Positions 1 through 8,813 are shown, counted from the stretch's first letter. The stretch is 64,000 nucleotides of DNA from Morganella morganii (GCF_003996855.1 NZ_NRQY01000002.1:489530-553529); one strand, 5' to 3'. Notes: generated from the sequence alone by a model not told the origin. Numbers and translations are program-made.

Positions 1-112
1 AAAAAAATGCTCCGGTCAGACGTTGTCTGACCGGAGCAGCTAATATTCAGCTAAATCCGATTACGTGAAGTAAAAGGTCTGAAAGATAGAACATCTTACC
101 TCTGTACCCTAC
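1..112 (-). ncRNA. spf: Spot 42 small RNA
   Basis: Read on the minus strand from 112, the sequence starts GTAGGGTACAGAGGTAAGAT and continues through the pyrimidine-rich unpaired regions of Spot 42. It ends in a 14-bp perfect hairpin (arms 8-21 and 25-38) followed by a run of seven T. The match to my memory of the E. coli RNA is close over the whole 5' two thirds; only the terminator stem differs in sequence. Spot 42 is an Hfq-dependent RNA that represses genes for secondary carbon-source use and galK, and in E. coli it is itself repressed by cAMP-CRP. In E. coli it lies directly downstream of polA on the same strand. Here it is also downstream of polA on the same strand, but a deformylase remnant and ERIC repeats lie between. 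A possible -10 (TAAAGT) is at 125-120. Nothing else was recognised in 113-394. Confidence 0.93.
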
Positions 113-394
113 GCGAATAACTTTACAGCAAATTTACGGACAAAAAAACCTTTTTTGTAATTTTCTTTCACATTAAGCACGATTCAGCTTGTCACAAAAC
201 CGTCAAACTCCCACCAAATGTTCTTTAATTACATATTTATGCGATCTGGATCTATAGGTAGTTCGTGGCTGCCCGCACAAAATAGCAACAAAACAGCACA
301 AATGATGCCGTTTTCGTACCATACTGTTATGATAATCTGAGCGCATCCGGGAGTACGTCTCCCCATTATTTTTATTTATATTAGTGAGTTAGCT

Positions 395-887
395 ATGGCA
401 TTACTGACATTACGGCATTTTCCTGATCCCTGCCTGCGGGAAACGGCCCAACCCGTCACGGTTTTTGATGACGAACTGAAAACATTTCATGTATGCCGAG
501 CGGGGTATCGGCCTTGCCGCGCCGCAGGTGGGCGTCTGTAAACGTGTGATTATCGTTGATATCTCTGAAAACCGGGATCAGCCGATGGCACTGATTAATC
601 CTGAGTTTATTCAGTGTGACGGAGAAATGATGATGATGGACGGCTGCCTGTCTCTGCCGGAGAGTTATACGGAGACACAGCGCTACTCTTCAGTCACTGT
701 CCGTTATCAGGATATAAACGGCGCAGAGCATACCCTTGAGGCGGAAGGATTACAGGCGGGCTGCCTTCAGCATGAAATCGACCATCTCAATGGTAAGTTG
801 TTTATCGACCATCTCTCTGCACTGAAACGCCAGCGCATCGAGAAAAAAGTGAAGAAAACCCTGAAAATGCGGGAAGAAAACGCGTAA
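395..887 (+). pseudogene. Peptide deformylase paralogue, frameshifted by an internal deletion
   Basis: Peptide deformylase removes the formyl group from nascent N-terminal methionine using a metal held by Cys and two His. The ATG at 395 opens a Def-like N-terminus (MALLTLRHFPDPCLRETAQP) that reads 48 codons to a stop at 539-541. The rest of the protein is in another frame from 489: motif 1 GIGLAAPQ, motif 2 as DGCLS (E. coli has EGCLS), and motif 3 QHEIDH, ending at 887. The segment corresponding to E. coli Def IVDDMFET, about 20 nt, is missing at about 487-489. That deletion is not a multiple of three and throws the two halves out of frame. All three metal-site motifs survive downstream, so decay may be recent. 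A product restarted at 489 would lack about 35 residues of the fold. The main def gene, normally beside fmt, is not in this window. Confidence 0.75.
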
Positions 888-901
888 CAGGCCGCCCCCA
901 T

Positions 902-1149
902 CCGGAGCACAATGCCTTTACGCTATGGATTTCAGTTTGTGGCTGAAAAATGATACCGGATGCTAAGGCTAAATCATTCGGTTTGCAGCAAGGCAGCAAG
1001 CAGAAGGAACCGGGGCACAATACCTTTACGCTATAGATTTCGGTCTGTGGCAAGGCGGCAAAGGAAGAAATCCGGGGAGCATACACCAGTATGTGACCCG
1101 GATTTCTGAGTGCGGCCAACGCGGCCACGGACTGAAAGATGACGCGTAA
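902..1149. repeat. Tandem ERIC-type repeat cluster
   Basis: Two copies of a roughly 42-bp block (902-943 and 1011-1052; core ACGCTATRGATTTC followed by TGTGGC) lie 109 bp apart as direct repeats. Between them, 983-1016 resembles the interior of an ERIC (CAGCAAGGC and GGAACCGGGG), broken off where the next copy begins. The second copy continues into a full-length ERIC. I read this as a partial 5' ERIC duplicated in tandem or one ERIC inserted beside another. It fills the whole gap between the deformylase remnant and polA and encodes nothing convincing. Confidence 0.65.
1026..1149. repeat. Full-length ERIC element
   Basis: The element is 124 bp, close to the 127-bp ERIC consensus. The core 1069-1106 matches the ERIC centre: GAAATCCGGGGAGCATAC, then a short loop, then GTATGTGACCCGGATTTC. 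These are the regions targeted by the classical ERIC1R and ERIC2 primers. The ends form terminal inverted repeats (TTACGCTATAGATTTCGGTC at the left; the reverse complement of GACTGAAAGATGACGCGTAA at the right). It stops one base before the polA stop codon, so it will be transcribed as the polA 3' untranslated region and can fold as a long hairpin. Confidence 0.8.
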
Positions 1150-1150
1150 A

Positions 1151-3934
1151 TTAGTGGGCTTCGTCCCAGTTGGCTCCGACCCCCGCTTCCACTTTTAACG
1201 GCACATCCAGTTTCATCGCTGCTTCCATCAGCCCGCGGATCTTCTCTGCCATCTCTGCCTGTTGTTCTTTTCTGACTTCAAACACCAGTTCATCGTGCAC
1301 CTGCATAATCATCAGCGCATCGATATTCTCTTTTTGCAGCCAGTCATCCACGGCAATCATCGCTTTTTTGATGATATCCGCTGCGGTGCCCTGCATCGGC
1401 GCATTGATTGCCTCACGTTCGGCGGCTTTACGGCGCATACCGTTGCGGGAATTAATTTCCGGCAGCCAGAGGCGGCGGCCTTCCAGCGTTTCCACATAGC
1501 CCTTTTCTGCCGCGTGTTCACGGGTGCGGGCCATATACTCCAGCACACCCGGATAACGTTCAAAATAGAGATCCATATAGCGCTGTGCTTCACCGCGCGG
1601 GATGCCCAGCTGACGTGCAAGACCAAATGCACTCATGCCGTAAATCAAACCGAAGTTGATCGCCTTCGCGCTGCGGCGCTGATCCGCCGTCACTTCGTCC
1701 AGCGACATACCAAACACTTCTGCGGCGGTTGCGCGGTGAATATCCTTGCCTTCGGCAAAGGCTTTCAGCAGCCCTTTGTCCTGTGACAGATGTGCCATGA
1801 TGCGCAGTTCAATCTGTGAATAGTCCGCCGCCATAATGCAGTAACCTTCACGGGCAATAAATGCCTGACGGATACGACGGCCTTCATCGGTTCTGACCGG
1901 AATATTCTGGAGGTTCGGGTCACGGGAAGAAAGACGGCCGGTTGCGGTCACCGCCTGGTGATAAGAGGTATGCACACGGCGGGTTTTCGGGTCCACCATC
2001 AGCGGCAGTTTATCCGTATAGGTGGTTTTCAGTTTGGACAGGCTGCGGTGCTCCAGGATCACGCGCGGTAACTCGTGGTTATCCGCCAGCTCTTCCAGCA
2101 CTTCCTCATTGGTTGACGGCGCGCCGCCCGGGGTTTTTTTCACCACCGGCAGATTCAGTTTTTCAAACAGAATCACCTGTAACTGCTTAGGCGAAGAAAG
2201 ATTAAACTCTTCTCCGGCGATAGCAAACGCCTGTTTTTTCAGCTCATCCAGACGGGCCGTCAGTTGTACCGACTGTGCAGCCAGCACATTAGCGTCGATC
2301 AGAACCCCTGTCCGCTCCATACGGGAGAGCACCGGCACCAGCGGCATTTCGATATCCTGATAGACATGCAGCAGGGATTTTTCCGCCTCCAGCTGCGGAT
2401 AGAGTGCCTGATGCAGCAGCAACGTGATATCCGCATCTTCCGCCGCATAATTGGCGGCTTCTTCCAGCGGGATCTGATTAAACGTCAGCTGCTTTTTGCC
2501 TTTCCCGGCGATCTCTTCAAATGTCGTGGTTTTATAATTCAGATGGCGGTCAGCCAGGCTGTCCATATCATGACGCCCGGCGACACTGTTGAGCACATAA
2601 GATTCCAGCATGGTGTCGAAAGCGATTCCGCGCAGTTCCACGCCGTAATTTTCCATAATCCCGCGATCAAACTTCAGGTTCTGACCGATTTTCCGTATTT
2701 TTTCATCTTCCAGGATCGGTTTCATCACCCGCAGCACCTGCTCAGTTAACAGCTGATCCGGTGCATCCAGATAATCATGGCCGATCGGCACATAAGCCGC
2801 GTGGCCTGCTTTTGCGGCAAATGACATCCCGACCAGACGCGCAGAGAGATTATCCAGGCTATCAGTTTCGGTATCGAATGCAAACTCACCGGCCTCACGC
2901 AGGATTTTTGCCCAGCGGTTCAGTGCCTCTTCATCAAGGATGGTTTCATAGTTTTCGTTACTGATTTCCGGCGTGGCTGCCGGAGTCTGTACTGCGGTGG
3001 TTACCGCTGCTTTTGACGGTGCGCTGCGAGTACTTTTCTTCGCCAGCCAGCCGCCGTTTTCCAGATCACTTATCCAGCGTTTGAATTCATATTGTGTGAA
3101 TAATGCATGCAGCTTATCCAAATCCGGTTCTGACAGCGCCAGGGAATCCCAGGTGCGATCGAGTTCCACGTCGGTTTTGATGGTCGCCAGAGTGTAAGAG
3201 AGATACGCCATCTCTTTATTGGTTTCCATCTTCGGCGCGAGGGTTTTAGCACCACGGAAGCTCAATCCGGCAATTTTATCCAGATCGGTATAGATATCAT
3301 CCAGGCTGCCCAGTCCCTGCAATAAGGCCTGAGCGGTTTTCTCACCGACCCCCGGAACGCCCGGAATGTTATCGGAGGAATCGCCCATCAGCGCCAGATA
3401 ATCAATAATCAGTGACGGCGGAACACCGTATTTGGTTTCCACTTCTTCCGGCCCGAGAATAGTGTTATTCATGGTATTGATCAGCGTGATATCCGGCGTG
3501 ACCAACTGCGCCATATCTTTATCACCGGTGCTGATCAGCACGGCACGGCCTTCTGCCGCCGCCTGTTTCGCCAGTGTTCCGATAACATCATCGGCTTCCA
3601 CACCGGACACAGATAACAACGGCATCCCCATCGCGATGACCATGTCATGCAGCGGCGCTATCTGCTCACGCAGATCATCCGGCATCGGCGGACGGTGTGA
3701 TTTATAGGCTTCAAACAATTCATCACGGAATGTTTTACCTTTGGCATCAAATACCACGGCAACATGGCTGGGTTCATACTGCATTATCAGGCTGCGCAGC
3801 ATATTCAGCACGCCGTACATGGCACCGGTTGGTTGTCCGGCACTGTTGGTCAGCGGGGGGAATGCGTGGTAAGCACGATAGAGGTACGATGAACCATCGA
3901 CTAAAATCAAAGGGTTGTCTGCAATCTGAGCCAT
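1151..3934 (-). CDS. polA: DNA polymerase I
   Basis: This enzyme fills gaps and removes RNA primers during Okazaki fragment processing and repair. The product is 927 residues (E. coli 928) with three domains in order: the 5'-3' exonuclease from about residue 1 to 300 (opening [20 protein letters not shown]), the 3'-5' exonuclease with the Asp-Thr-Glu pair at 354-356, and the polymerase with motif A DYSQIELR and motif C VHDEL (Asp 881). All catalytic acids are present. I chose the ATG at 3934 because AAGG lies five bases upstream and it aligns with the E. coli start; an in-frame GTG at 3946 is less likely. The gene ends against an ERIC element, with spf further downstream, as in E. coli apart from the insertion. 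Confidence 0.97.
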   Translation of the reverse strand: MAQIADNPLILVDGSSYLYRAYHAFPPLTNSAGQPTGAMYGVLNMLRSLIMQYEPSHVAVVFDAKGKTFRDELFEAYKSHRPPMPDDLREQIAPLHDMVIAMGMPLLSVSGVEADDVIGTLAKQAAAEGRAVLISTGDKDMAQLVTPDITLINTMNNTILGPEEVETKYGVPPSLIIDYLALMGDSSDNIPGVPGVGEKTAQALLQGLGSLDDIYTDLDKIAGLSFRGAKTLAPKMETNKEMAYLSYTLATIKTDVELDRTWDSLALSEPDLDKLHALFTQYEFKRWISDLENGGWLAKKSTRSAPSKAAVTTAVQTPAATPEISNENYETILDEEALNRWAKILREAGEFAFDTETDSLDNLSARLVGMSFAAKAGHAAYVPIGHDYLDAPDQLLTEQVLRVMKPILEDEKIRKIGQNLKFDRGIMENYGVELRGIAFDTMLESYVLNSVAGRHDMDSLADRHLNYKTTTFEEIAGKGKKQLTFNQIPLEEAANYAAEDADITLLLHQALYPQLEAEKSLLHVYQDIEMPLVPVLSRMERTGVLIDANVLAAQSVQLTARLDELKKQAFAIAGEEFNLSSPKQLQVILFEKLNLPVVKKTPGGAPSTNEEVLEELADNHELPRVILEHRSLSKLKTTYTDKLPLMVDPKTRRVHTSYHQAVTATGRLSSRDPNLQNIPVRTDEGRRIRQAFIAREGYCIMAADYSQIELRIMAHLSQDKGLLKAFAEGKDIHRATAAEVFGMSLDEVTADQRRSAKAINFGLIYGMSAFGLARQLGIPRGEAQRYMDLYFERYPGVLEYMARTREHAAEKGYVETLEGRRLWLPEINSRNGMRRKAAEREAINAPMQGTAADIIKKAMIAVDDWLQKENIDALMIMQVHDELVFEVRKEQQAEMAEKIRGLMEAAMKLDVPLKVEAGVGANWDEAH

Positions 3935-4280
3935 AATTGCCTTCACAGTATTAAATGGAGTCTTGCGGGTAGCATGCCACAGACTGCGGCATCAGACGAC
4001 AATTATCCGCCGCAGCCGTTAATCTTACTGCACATCAAAACAGGACGGGGTTGCCCGGAAAATAAAAAATAACAAGCTGTGGATAACTTTGTGGGTAAAT
4101 TTATGAACCCTATGTAAATCGCTGTCTGCAACGCGATATGCCCGAATCACATTCAAAAAAATCAATAGGTTATAAACGAATATCGCAACATAATCTGCCG
4201 CTGTAATCACTTGATTAATGTGGATAGTAAAAAAGCAATGACGTTACCGCCATTGCTTCCGGGAGATACAGATGCTGAGA
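3935..4280. other. Gap between polA and dsbA with a DnaA-box match
   Basis: E. coli carries yihG and yihF between polA and dsbA; neither is present here. The stretch has no credible gene. It contains TGTGGATAA at 4078-4086, the reverse complement of the perfect DnaA box TTATCCACA, and the dsbA terminator at the right end. The polA promoter must lie here, upstream of 3934. A single DnaA box is common by chance and is recorded only as a sequence match. Confidence 0.5.
4229..4258 (-). terminator. dsbA terminator
   Basis: A seven-bp stem (AGCAATG 4234-4240 with CATTGCT 4251-4257) is followed on the minus strand by a run of six T. It lies 23 bp beyond the dsbA stop. Confidence 0.8.
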
Positions 4281-4904
4281 TCAGTTCTGCTTCAGCAGAT
4301 AATTGACCGTATCAGAGAACGCTTTACCGTATTCATTCACATCTTTGACTTCCAGACCCGCGTTGTTGATCTGATATTTGCCTTTCACAAAGACTGCCGG
4401 AACACCGCGTAATTTATAGTCTGCCGCCGCTTTTTGCTGCTTGGCAATCAGCGATTTAACAAAGATGCTGTTGGCTGCGGAATCATAATCCTCGCCGGTC
4501 ACACCTGCTTTGATAAAGGCTTCACGGACATCAGCAGGCGTTTTAATTGTGCCGGTTTTCTGAATGCCTTCAAACAGGATCGGTGTTACTTTGTCCTCAA
4601 CACCCATCGCCATTGCCACAGACCAGGCTTTGGTCATTTCAGGACCCATCGCTCCGCCAAGGAAATCAACATGATAGCGCTCATGCTTTGCACCTTCCGG
4701 CAGGTTTTTGCTGATGGATTCCGGCACTTTGAAGTTTTCTTCAAACTGGTAGCAGTGCGGGCAGTAGAAGGAGAAAAACTCCACCACATCCGGCTGATTT
4801 GTTACCGGTGTGCTCAGCTCGTTATACTGCTTTCCGGCCACCGGGTTTGCAAAGACACTGAATGACATTGCAAATCCGATCAGCGCTAACCAAAGTTTCT
4901 TCAT
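4281..4904 (-). CDS. dsbA: Periplasmic thiol:disulfide oxidoreductase DsbA
   Basis: DsbA introduces disulfide bonds into exported proteins and is reoxidised by DsbB in the inner membrane. The product is 207 residues, the family's usual size. A Sec signal peptide (MKKLWLALIGFAMSFSVFA) precedes a mature start at about residue 20. The redox motif C-P-H-C is at 48-51, and the cis-proline loop is visible as RGVPAVFV near the C-terminus. It lies 18 bp behind srkA on the same strand, the srkA-dsbA order known from E. coli, where the pair responds to the Cpx envelope stress system. A clear terminator follows. The ATG has GGAGAG upstream. Confidence 0.97.
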   Translation of the reverse strand: MKKLWLALIGFAMSFSVFANPVAGKQYNELSTPVTNQPDVVEFFSFYCPHCYQFEENFKVPESISKNLPEGAKHERYHVDFLGGAMGPEMTKAWSVAMAMGVEDKVTPILFEGIQKTGTIKTPADVREAFIKAGVTGEDYDSAANSIFVKSLIAKQQKAAADYKLRGVPAVFVKGKYQINNAGLEVKDVNEYGKAFSDTVNYLLKQN

Positions 4905-4922
4905 CTTTATCTCTCCTGAAAA

Positions 4923-5918
4923 TCAATAAGGCAGATAACGTGTCAGCGGAGGCTCCGCCAGTACAGCTATCTGTTCAGTCATCAGTGATTGCTGCTGTGA
5001 CCAGAAATCACTTTCCGCCATCCATGGAAAAGCTTTAGGAAAAGCGGGATCCTGCCAGCGGCGTGCCACCCAGGATAAAAAATGAACCATGCGCATGGCG
5101 CGCAGCGGTTCAATCAGTGCCAGCTCGCGCGTATCGAAGTCACAAAACTCCTGATAGGCATCGAGCAAAATATCCAACTGATAACGGCGTGAATCGGTAT
5201 CCCCGCTGAGCAGCATCCACAGATCCTGCACCGCCGGGCCGTTGCGGGCATCATCGAAATCCACCAGCCACGGCTCATCACGCCATAAAATATTGCCGGG
5301 ATGACAATCCCCGTGCAGACGGATGGTATGCCAGTCGTCGTGCCAGCGGGCTGATGTCTCACGGATCAGGGTATCCAGCGTCTGTATAAAACCGTCCCGC
5401 CGCGCCTTCGGGATCAGCGGACACTGCACGAGGATCTCACGCGGTGTCAGCAGATATTCCTGCAATCCGATAGTCGGCCGGTGCTCAAAACAGCGCTCCC
5501 GGCTTATCTGATGCAGTCGTCCGAGCAGACGTCCGGCGCTTTCCAGCTGATCAAGATTATCGGTTTCATACGCCCGCCCGCCGATCGACGGGAACAGCGT
5601 AAACAGATAACCGTCATGTGACAGCAATGTATCGCCGCCGAAGGCCAGTGGTGCCGCAACCGGCAGCCCGGCGTGTGCCAGTGTCAGAGTCAGCTCATGC
5701 TCCTCGCGGATTTGAGCCTCATCCCAGCGTGCCGGACGATAAAACTTCACCACATAGCGGGTGCGGTTTTCATCGGTAAACTGATAGACACGGTTTTCAT
5801 AGCTGTTCAGCTCGGTCAGACCGGAATCTAACCAGATACCGTAACGGCTCAGGCTGTCTATCAGGCGGTCAGGCCGGAAATCCTGAAAGGTGAAAACCGG
5901 CGGGGTCATTGTCTGCAT
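4923..5918 (-). CDS. srkA: Stress response kinase A (YihE/RdoA)
   Basis: SrkA is a cytosolic Ser/Thr protein kinase of the choline/aminoglycoside-kinase fold. It counteracts stress-induced, MazEF-linked cell death in E. coli and is Cpx-controlled there. The product is 331 residues (E. coli 328). The catalytic loop HGDCHPGN is at 202-209 and the metal-binding VDFDD at 219-223. The ATG overlaps the yihD stop by one base (TAATG), so the two are probably translationally coupled. dsbA follows after 18 bp, making yihD-srkA-dsbA a likely operon. Confidence 0.95.
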   Translation of the reverse strand: MQTMTPPVFTFQDFRPDRLIDSLSRYGIWLDSGLTELNSYENRVYQFTDENRTRYVVKFYRPARWDEAQIREEHELTLTLAHAGLPVAAPLAFGGDTLLSHDGYLFTLFPSIGGRAYETDNLDQLESAGRLLGRLHQISRERCFEHRPTIGLQEYLLTPREILVQCPLIPKARRDGFIQTLDTLIRETSARWHDDWHTIRLHGDCHPGNILWRDEPWLVDFDDARNGPAVQDLWMLLSGDTDSRRYQLDILLDAYQEFCDFDTRELALIEPLRAMRMVHFLSWVARRWQDPAFPKAFPWMAESDFWSQQQSLMTEQIAVLAEPPLTRYLPY

Positions 5919-6187
5919 TACTCTTTGATAATGCCGCGGGCACGTAACAGTGCCGTTTTAAAATCATCTTCGTAATCTTTTTTCAGGCCCGGAATCGCAT
6001 CTGTTGCTTCAGAGCCGCGCATTTTCAGGTGATAAATAAGAATATCATCGGTCAGTTCTGACAGCTCGCCTTCAAACCCGGCTTCATCGGCCAGTTTCTG
6101 TAACATCTGCATCAGGTTCAGATCAGAATGTTGCTGCCAGACAGGGTGCAGAAGTTCAATAACTTCATTAAGACGATGACATTTCAT
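5918..6187 (-). CDS. yihD: YihD family protein (DUF1040)
   Basis: This small conserved cytosolic protein has no firmly known function. At 89 residues it is the same length as E. coli YihD, and it keeps the family features: an N-terminal [13 protein letters not shown] helix, the [11 protein letters not shown] segment, and the C-terminal [11 protein letters not shown]. The ATG at 6187 gives exactly the family start; in-frame codons upstream to 6226 would add a non-conserved extension. It is first gene of the yihD-srkA-dsbA cluster and is divergent from mobAB across about 220 bp that must hold both promoters. Confidence 0.93.
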   Translation of the reverse strand: MKCHRLNEVIELLHPVWQQHSDLNLMQMLQKLADEAGFEGELSELTDDILIYHLKMRGSEATDAIPGLKKDYEDDFKTALLRARGIIKE

Positions 6188-6407
6188 AATAAATTCCTTA
6201 TAAGCAAGATCGTAACACATTACCAATTATCCGCCGCTCCGGAAAGAACAGGACTGTCAGGATGCGTAAATATTGGCAGGCTGTAATAACTGCGGCGTAT
6301 TATCCGTGATTATCACGACCATTGCATTGATATTCGCGCTCACTATACCGGAATCCTTGTTAAGATAAGTTCAGAATATTTATCAGAGATTGTCAGAGAA
6401 ACTGAAA

Positions 6408-7505
6408 ATGATGATGCAACTCAGCGGCTGTATTCTTGCCGGCGGCCGGGCCACCCGGATGCAGGGACAGGACAAAGGCCTGGTATTACTGGGCGGGATT
6501 CCGCTTTATCAGCACAGTGTGAAACTGCTCGCCCCGCAGACAGACGACGTTTTTATCAATGCCAACCGCAATGTGCGGGATTATCACGCCACCGGTCTGC
6601 GGGTGGTGGCAGATACATTACCGGATTTCCCGGGCCCGCTTGCCGGCATGCTGGCCGGCCTTGAAAATGCCCTGCACGACTGGGTACTGTTTGTGCCGTG
6701 TGATGTGCCGCAGTTCCCGGCAGACCTGGCGGAGAAACTCTGGCAGCAGAAAGGTGATGCCCTGTGCGCTTATGCCGGTGACCACCAGCGGGCGCATCCG
6801 GCCTTTGCGCTGTGTCACCGCTCGCTGATCACTCCGCTGACAGAATACCTCACCGGCGGTGATCGCAAACTTCTGCTCTTTATGGATAAAATCGGTGCAA
6901 AAGCCGTCACATTTGATGCAAATCCCGGCGATTTCATCAATCTCAATACCCTTGCGGAGTGCCGGGAGTGGGAAAAACAGCACCGGCTGCCGCATCCGGT
7001 GCCGCTGCTGGCAGTCACCGCCTACAGCGGCACCGGCAAAACCACCCTGCTGAAAAAGCTGATCCCGCAGTTGCGGGAAAGCGGACTGCGCATTGGTCTG
7101 GTTAAACACACGCACCACGATATGGATGTCGATACCCCGGGGAAAGACAGCTATGAGCTGCGAAAAGCGGGGGCTTATCAGACCCTGGTGGTCAGTCAGG
7201 CGCGGTTTGCGCTGATGACAGAAACCCCGGACGGTGCGGAGCCGGACCTGACGCAACTGGCCGCCCGCTTTGATACGCGGGAGCTGGATCTTATCCTAGC
7301 AGAAGGGTTTAAGGGCGAATCTGTGCCGAAAATCGCCCTGTTCCGTGATGTGACTGACCGCCCGTACCAGACACTGCTGGATGAATTTGTTATTGCGTTT
7401 GCTTCAGACAAGCCACGGCAGAATGTCACTGTGCCGCAGCTGGATATCAACAATATCACCGCCATCCGCGACTTTGTTATCAGCTGGCTGGAAAATAATC
7501 CGTAA
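6408..7505 (+). CDS. mobA: Fused molybdenum cofactor guanylyltransferase MobA and adaptor MobB
   Basis: MobA attaches GMP to molybdopterin to make the guanine-dinucleotide cofactor used by DMSO-reductase-family enzymes. MobB is a GTP-binding partner. Here both are one 365-residue protein. MobA covers residues 1 to about 193 with the nucleotidyltransferase signature LAGGRATRM near residue 10 and the DFPGPLAGM region. MobB begins at about 199 with a P-loop AYSGTGKTT at 205-213, then KHTHHDMDVD and the Walker B-like LILAEGFK. There is no stop and no obvious ribosome site at the junction, whereas E. coli has two genes. The start is one of three consecutive ATG codons from 6408; an upstream TTG at 6390 is possible. 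It is alone on its strand and followed by a long hairpin. Confidence 0.93.
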   Translation: MMMQLSGCILAGGRATRMQGQDKGLVLLGGIPLYQHSVKLLAPQTDDVFINANRNVRDYHATGLRVVADTLPDFPGPLAGMLAGLENALHDWVLFVPCDVPQFPADLAEKLWQQKGDALCAYAGDHQRAHPAFALCHRSLITPLTEYLTGGDRKLLLFMDKIGAKAVTFDANPGDFINLNTLAECREWEKQHRLPHPVPLLAVTAYSGTGKTTLLKKLIPQLRESGLRIGLVKHTHHDMDVDTPGKDSYELRKAGAYQTLVVSQARFALMTETPDGAEPDLTQLAARFDTRELDLILAEGFKGESVPKIALFRDVTDRPYQTLLDEFVIAFASDKPRQNVTVPQLDINNITAIRDFVISWLENNP

Positions 7506-7510
7506 CTGCC

Positions 7511-7559
7511 ACTCATATCGGGACTGACATAAAATCATGTTACCCGTCCCGATATGAGT
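7511..7559. terminator. Long perfect hairpin after mobAB
   Basis: A 14-bp perfect inverted repeat (ACTCATATCGGGAC 7511-7524, pairing with 7546-7559) with a 21-base loop lies six bases after the mobAB stop. The T-rich tail is weak (TTTGTTCT), so this may be a terminator or an mRNA-stabilising hairpin. Confidence 0.5.
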
Positions 7560-7715
7560 TTGTTCTGCATGCTCATGCTTTTTATTCTGAAAAAACCATT
7601 TAATATTATTATTCCCTCTTTAAAAACAGAGAAATATTGAATATGACATTATTTGATCTATTCTGAATAACATATTTGTTGTATTTCCTGAAACAAAAAA
7701 TGAGGTTTATTTATC

Positions 7716-8018
7716 ATGAAAAAGTATTTCGTCACCGCGTGTCTGGTTGCTGCAAGTGCATTTTCTTCCGTCGCTCTCGCTGAACCTGCTGATATTCAGG
7801 TTCCCGATAAAATGACCTGCAAAGAATTCGTTAATCTGAACCCGCAAAGCTGGGCACCTGTTGCCCTGTGGGTGATCAGCAAAGACACACAATATCCGGG
7901 CGGTGACTTCGTGGCACTGTCAGAAAAAGGCGTTGCGGAAGCACCAAAAATTGTTGAATTCTGCAAGAAATTCCCGGAAGGCACGCTTCAGGATTACCTG
8001 GCTGCCCGCAATAAATAA
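7716..8018 (+). CDS. hdeB: HdeB family acid-stress periplasmic chaperone
   Basis: HdeB-type proteins are small periplasmic chaperones that unfold at acid pH and bind denatured envelope proteins. The product is 100 residues with a signal peptide cleaved after Ala22 (SVALA). The mature protein has the two family cysteines, C35 in MTCKEF and C83 in VEFCKKFPE, expected to form one disulfide. The segment MTCKEFVNLNP followed by P-V-A-x-W matches HdeB rather than HdeA. GAGG is placed eight bases before the ATG, and a strong terminator follows, so it is a single-gene unit. E. coli has hdeA, hdeB and hdeD together; here only this member is present. The AT-rich upstream 7600-7715 probably holds the promoter. 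Confidence 0.9.
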   Translation: MKKYFVTACLVAASAFSSVALAEPADIQVPDKMTCKEFVNLNPQSWAPVALWVISKDTQYPGGDFVALSEKGVAEAPKIVEFCKKFPEGTLQDYLAARNK

Positions 8019-8037
8019 TTCCCCCGAATAAATAATG

Positions 8038-8066
8038 AAACGCCGGAGATATATTCCGGCGTTTTT
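8038..8066 (+). terminator. hdeB terminator
   Basis: CGCCGGA (8041-8047) pairs with TCCGGCG (8055-8061), followed by five T. It ends the hdeB transcript and lies upstream of idi. Confidence 0.85.
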
Positions 8067-8145
8067 ATGCCACTATTCCGGCAAACTTTCCGCTGCATAT
8101 TTGCTACAGTATATCTTTCAGCCGCTTTACCGGATAAAAGATATA

Positions 8146-8667
8146 ATGAATGATGAACTGATTCTGGTCGATGAACATGATAATACCGCCGGGTACGACG
8201 AAAAACTCCGCGTTCATCAGCTCGGGTTACTGCACCGTGCATTTTCTGTGTTTCTGTTTAATGATGCCGGTGAACTGCTGATCCAGCAGCGCGCATTCAG
8301 TAAATACCATTCCGGCGGATTATGGGCGAACAGCTGTTGCAGCCATCCTCGGCGCGGAGAGTCTCTGGAGCAGGCCACACAGCGTCGCCTGCGGGAAGAG
8401 TTAGGTATCTCCTGTCCGTTACAGCCGGCCGGTCATATCATTTACCGCGCAGAGGTTCCGCCGTCACTCATTGAACACGAGTATGATCACCTGTTCACCG
8501 GTCACTATAACGGGGTATTTTCCCTGAATCCGCAGGAAGTGGCTGCCGTGCGCTGGATATCACTCACTGACCTGAAAAAAGAAATACAGAATCATCCGGA
8601 GCAATTCGCCGAATGGTTTAAAGTCATCGCCGGAAAATTTTCACCATTACAGATAACAACCTCATGA
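8146..8667 (+). CDS. idi: Isopentenyl-diphosphate delta-isomerase, type 1
   Basis: Idi interconverts isopentenyl and dimethylallyl diphosphate, balancing the two C5 precursors for isoprenoids such as ubiquinone and undecaprenyl phosphate. The product is 173 residues, slightly shorter than E. coli (182), with the Nudix-like fold. The catalytic cysteine is C65 in NSCCSHP (NSVCGHP in E. coli), followed by the metal-binding HP and the RRLREELGI Nudix-box helix. The catalytic-glutamate region reads LIEHEYDHLF. I chose the ATG at 8146 because it matches the family start and sits after the hdeB terminator; the open frame upstream to 8035 runs through that terminator and is not conserved. Confidence 0.92.
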   Translation: MNDELILVDEHDNTAGYDEKLRVHQLGLLHRAFSVFLFNDAGELLIQQRAFSKYHSGGLWANSCCSHPRRGESLEQATQRRLREELGISCPLQPAGHIIYRAEVPPSLIEHEYDHLFTGHYNGVFSLNPQEVAAVRWISLTDLKKEIQNHPEQFAEWFKVIAGKFSPLQITTS

Positions 8668-8775
8668 CACTGGTGCACCTTCCGTACAGGCGTACTGCGC
8701 GCGGCTTACCGGCAAAATCACCGGAAGCCGCAGAGAGCGGGCTGCCGGTGACGGCATAAAAACGGTGTACCTGTA

Positions 8776-8813
8776 AAAATAAAGCAGGCCGGACATCGTC
8801 ACGGCCTGCTTTA
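8776..8813 (-). terminator. gor terminator
   Basis: TAAAGCAGGCCG (8780-8791) pairs perfectly with 8802-8813. On the minus strand it is followed by TTTTTA. It may also act on the plus strand for idi. Confidence 0.8.

Noticed and set aside
180..200. CRP site for spf
   Set aside because: TGTGA is present on the minus strand, but the second half-site is poor and the distance from the predicted start is too large.
489..887. Stand-alone short deformylase starting at 489
   Set aside because: It lacks about 35 N-terminal residues that are present upstream in another frame, so a frameshifted gene from 395 explains the sequence better.
802..1128. Minus-strand 108-codon frame
   Set aside because: It lies across the deformylase remnant and the ERIC repeats; internal repetition in the peptide only reflects the DNA repeat.
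4025..4210. Minus-strand 61-codon frame between polA and dsbA
   Set aside because: No ribosome site, no family resemblance, and it overlaps the AT-rich control region.
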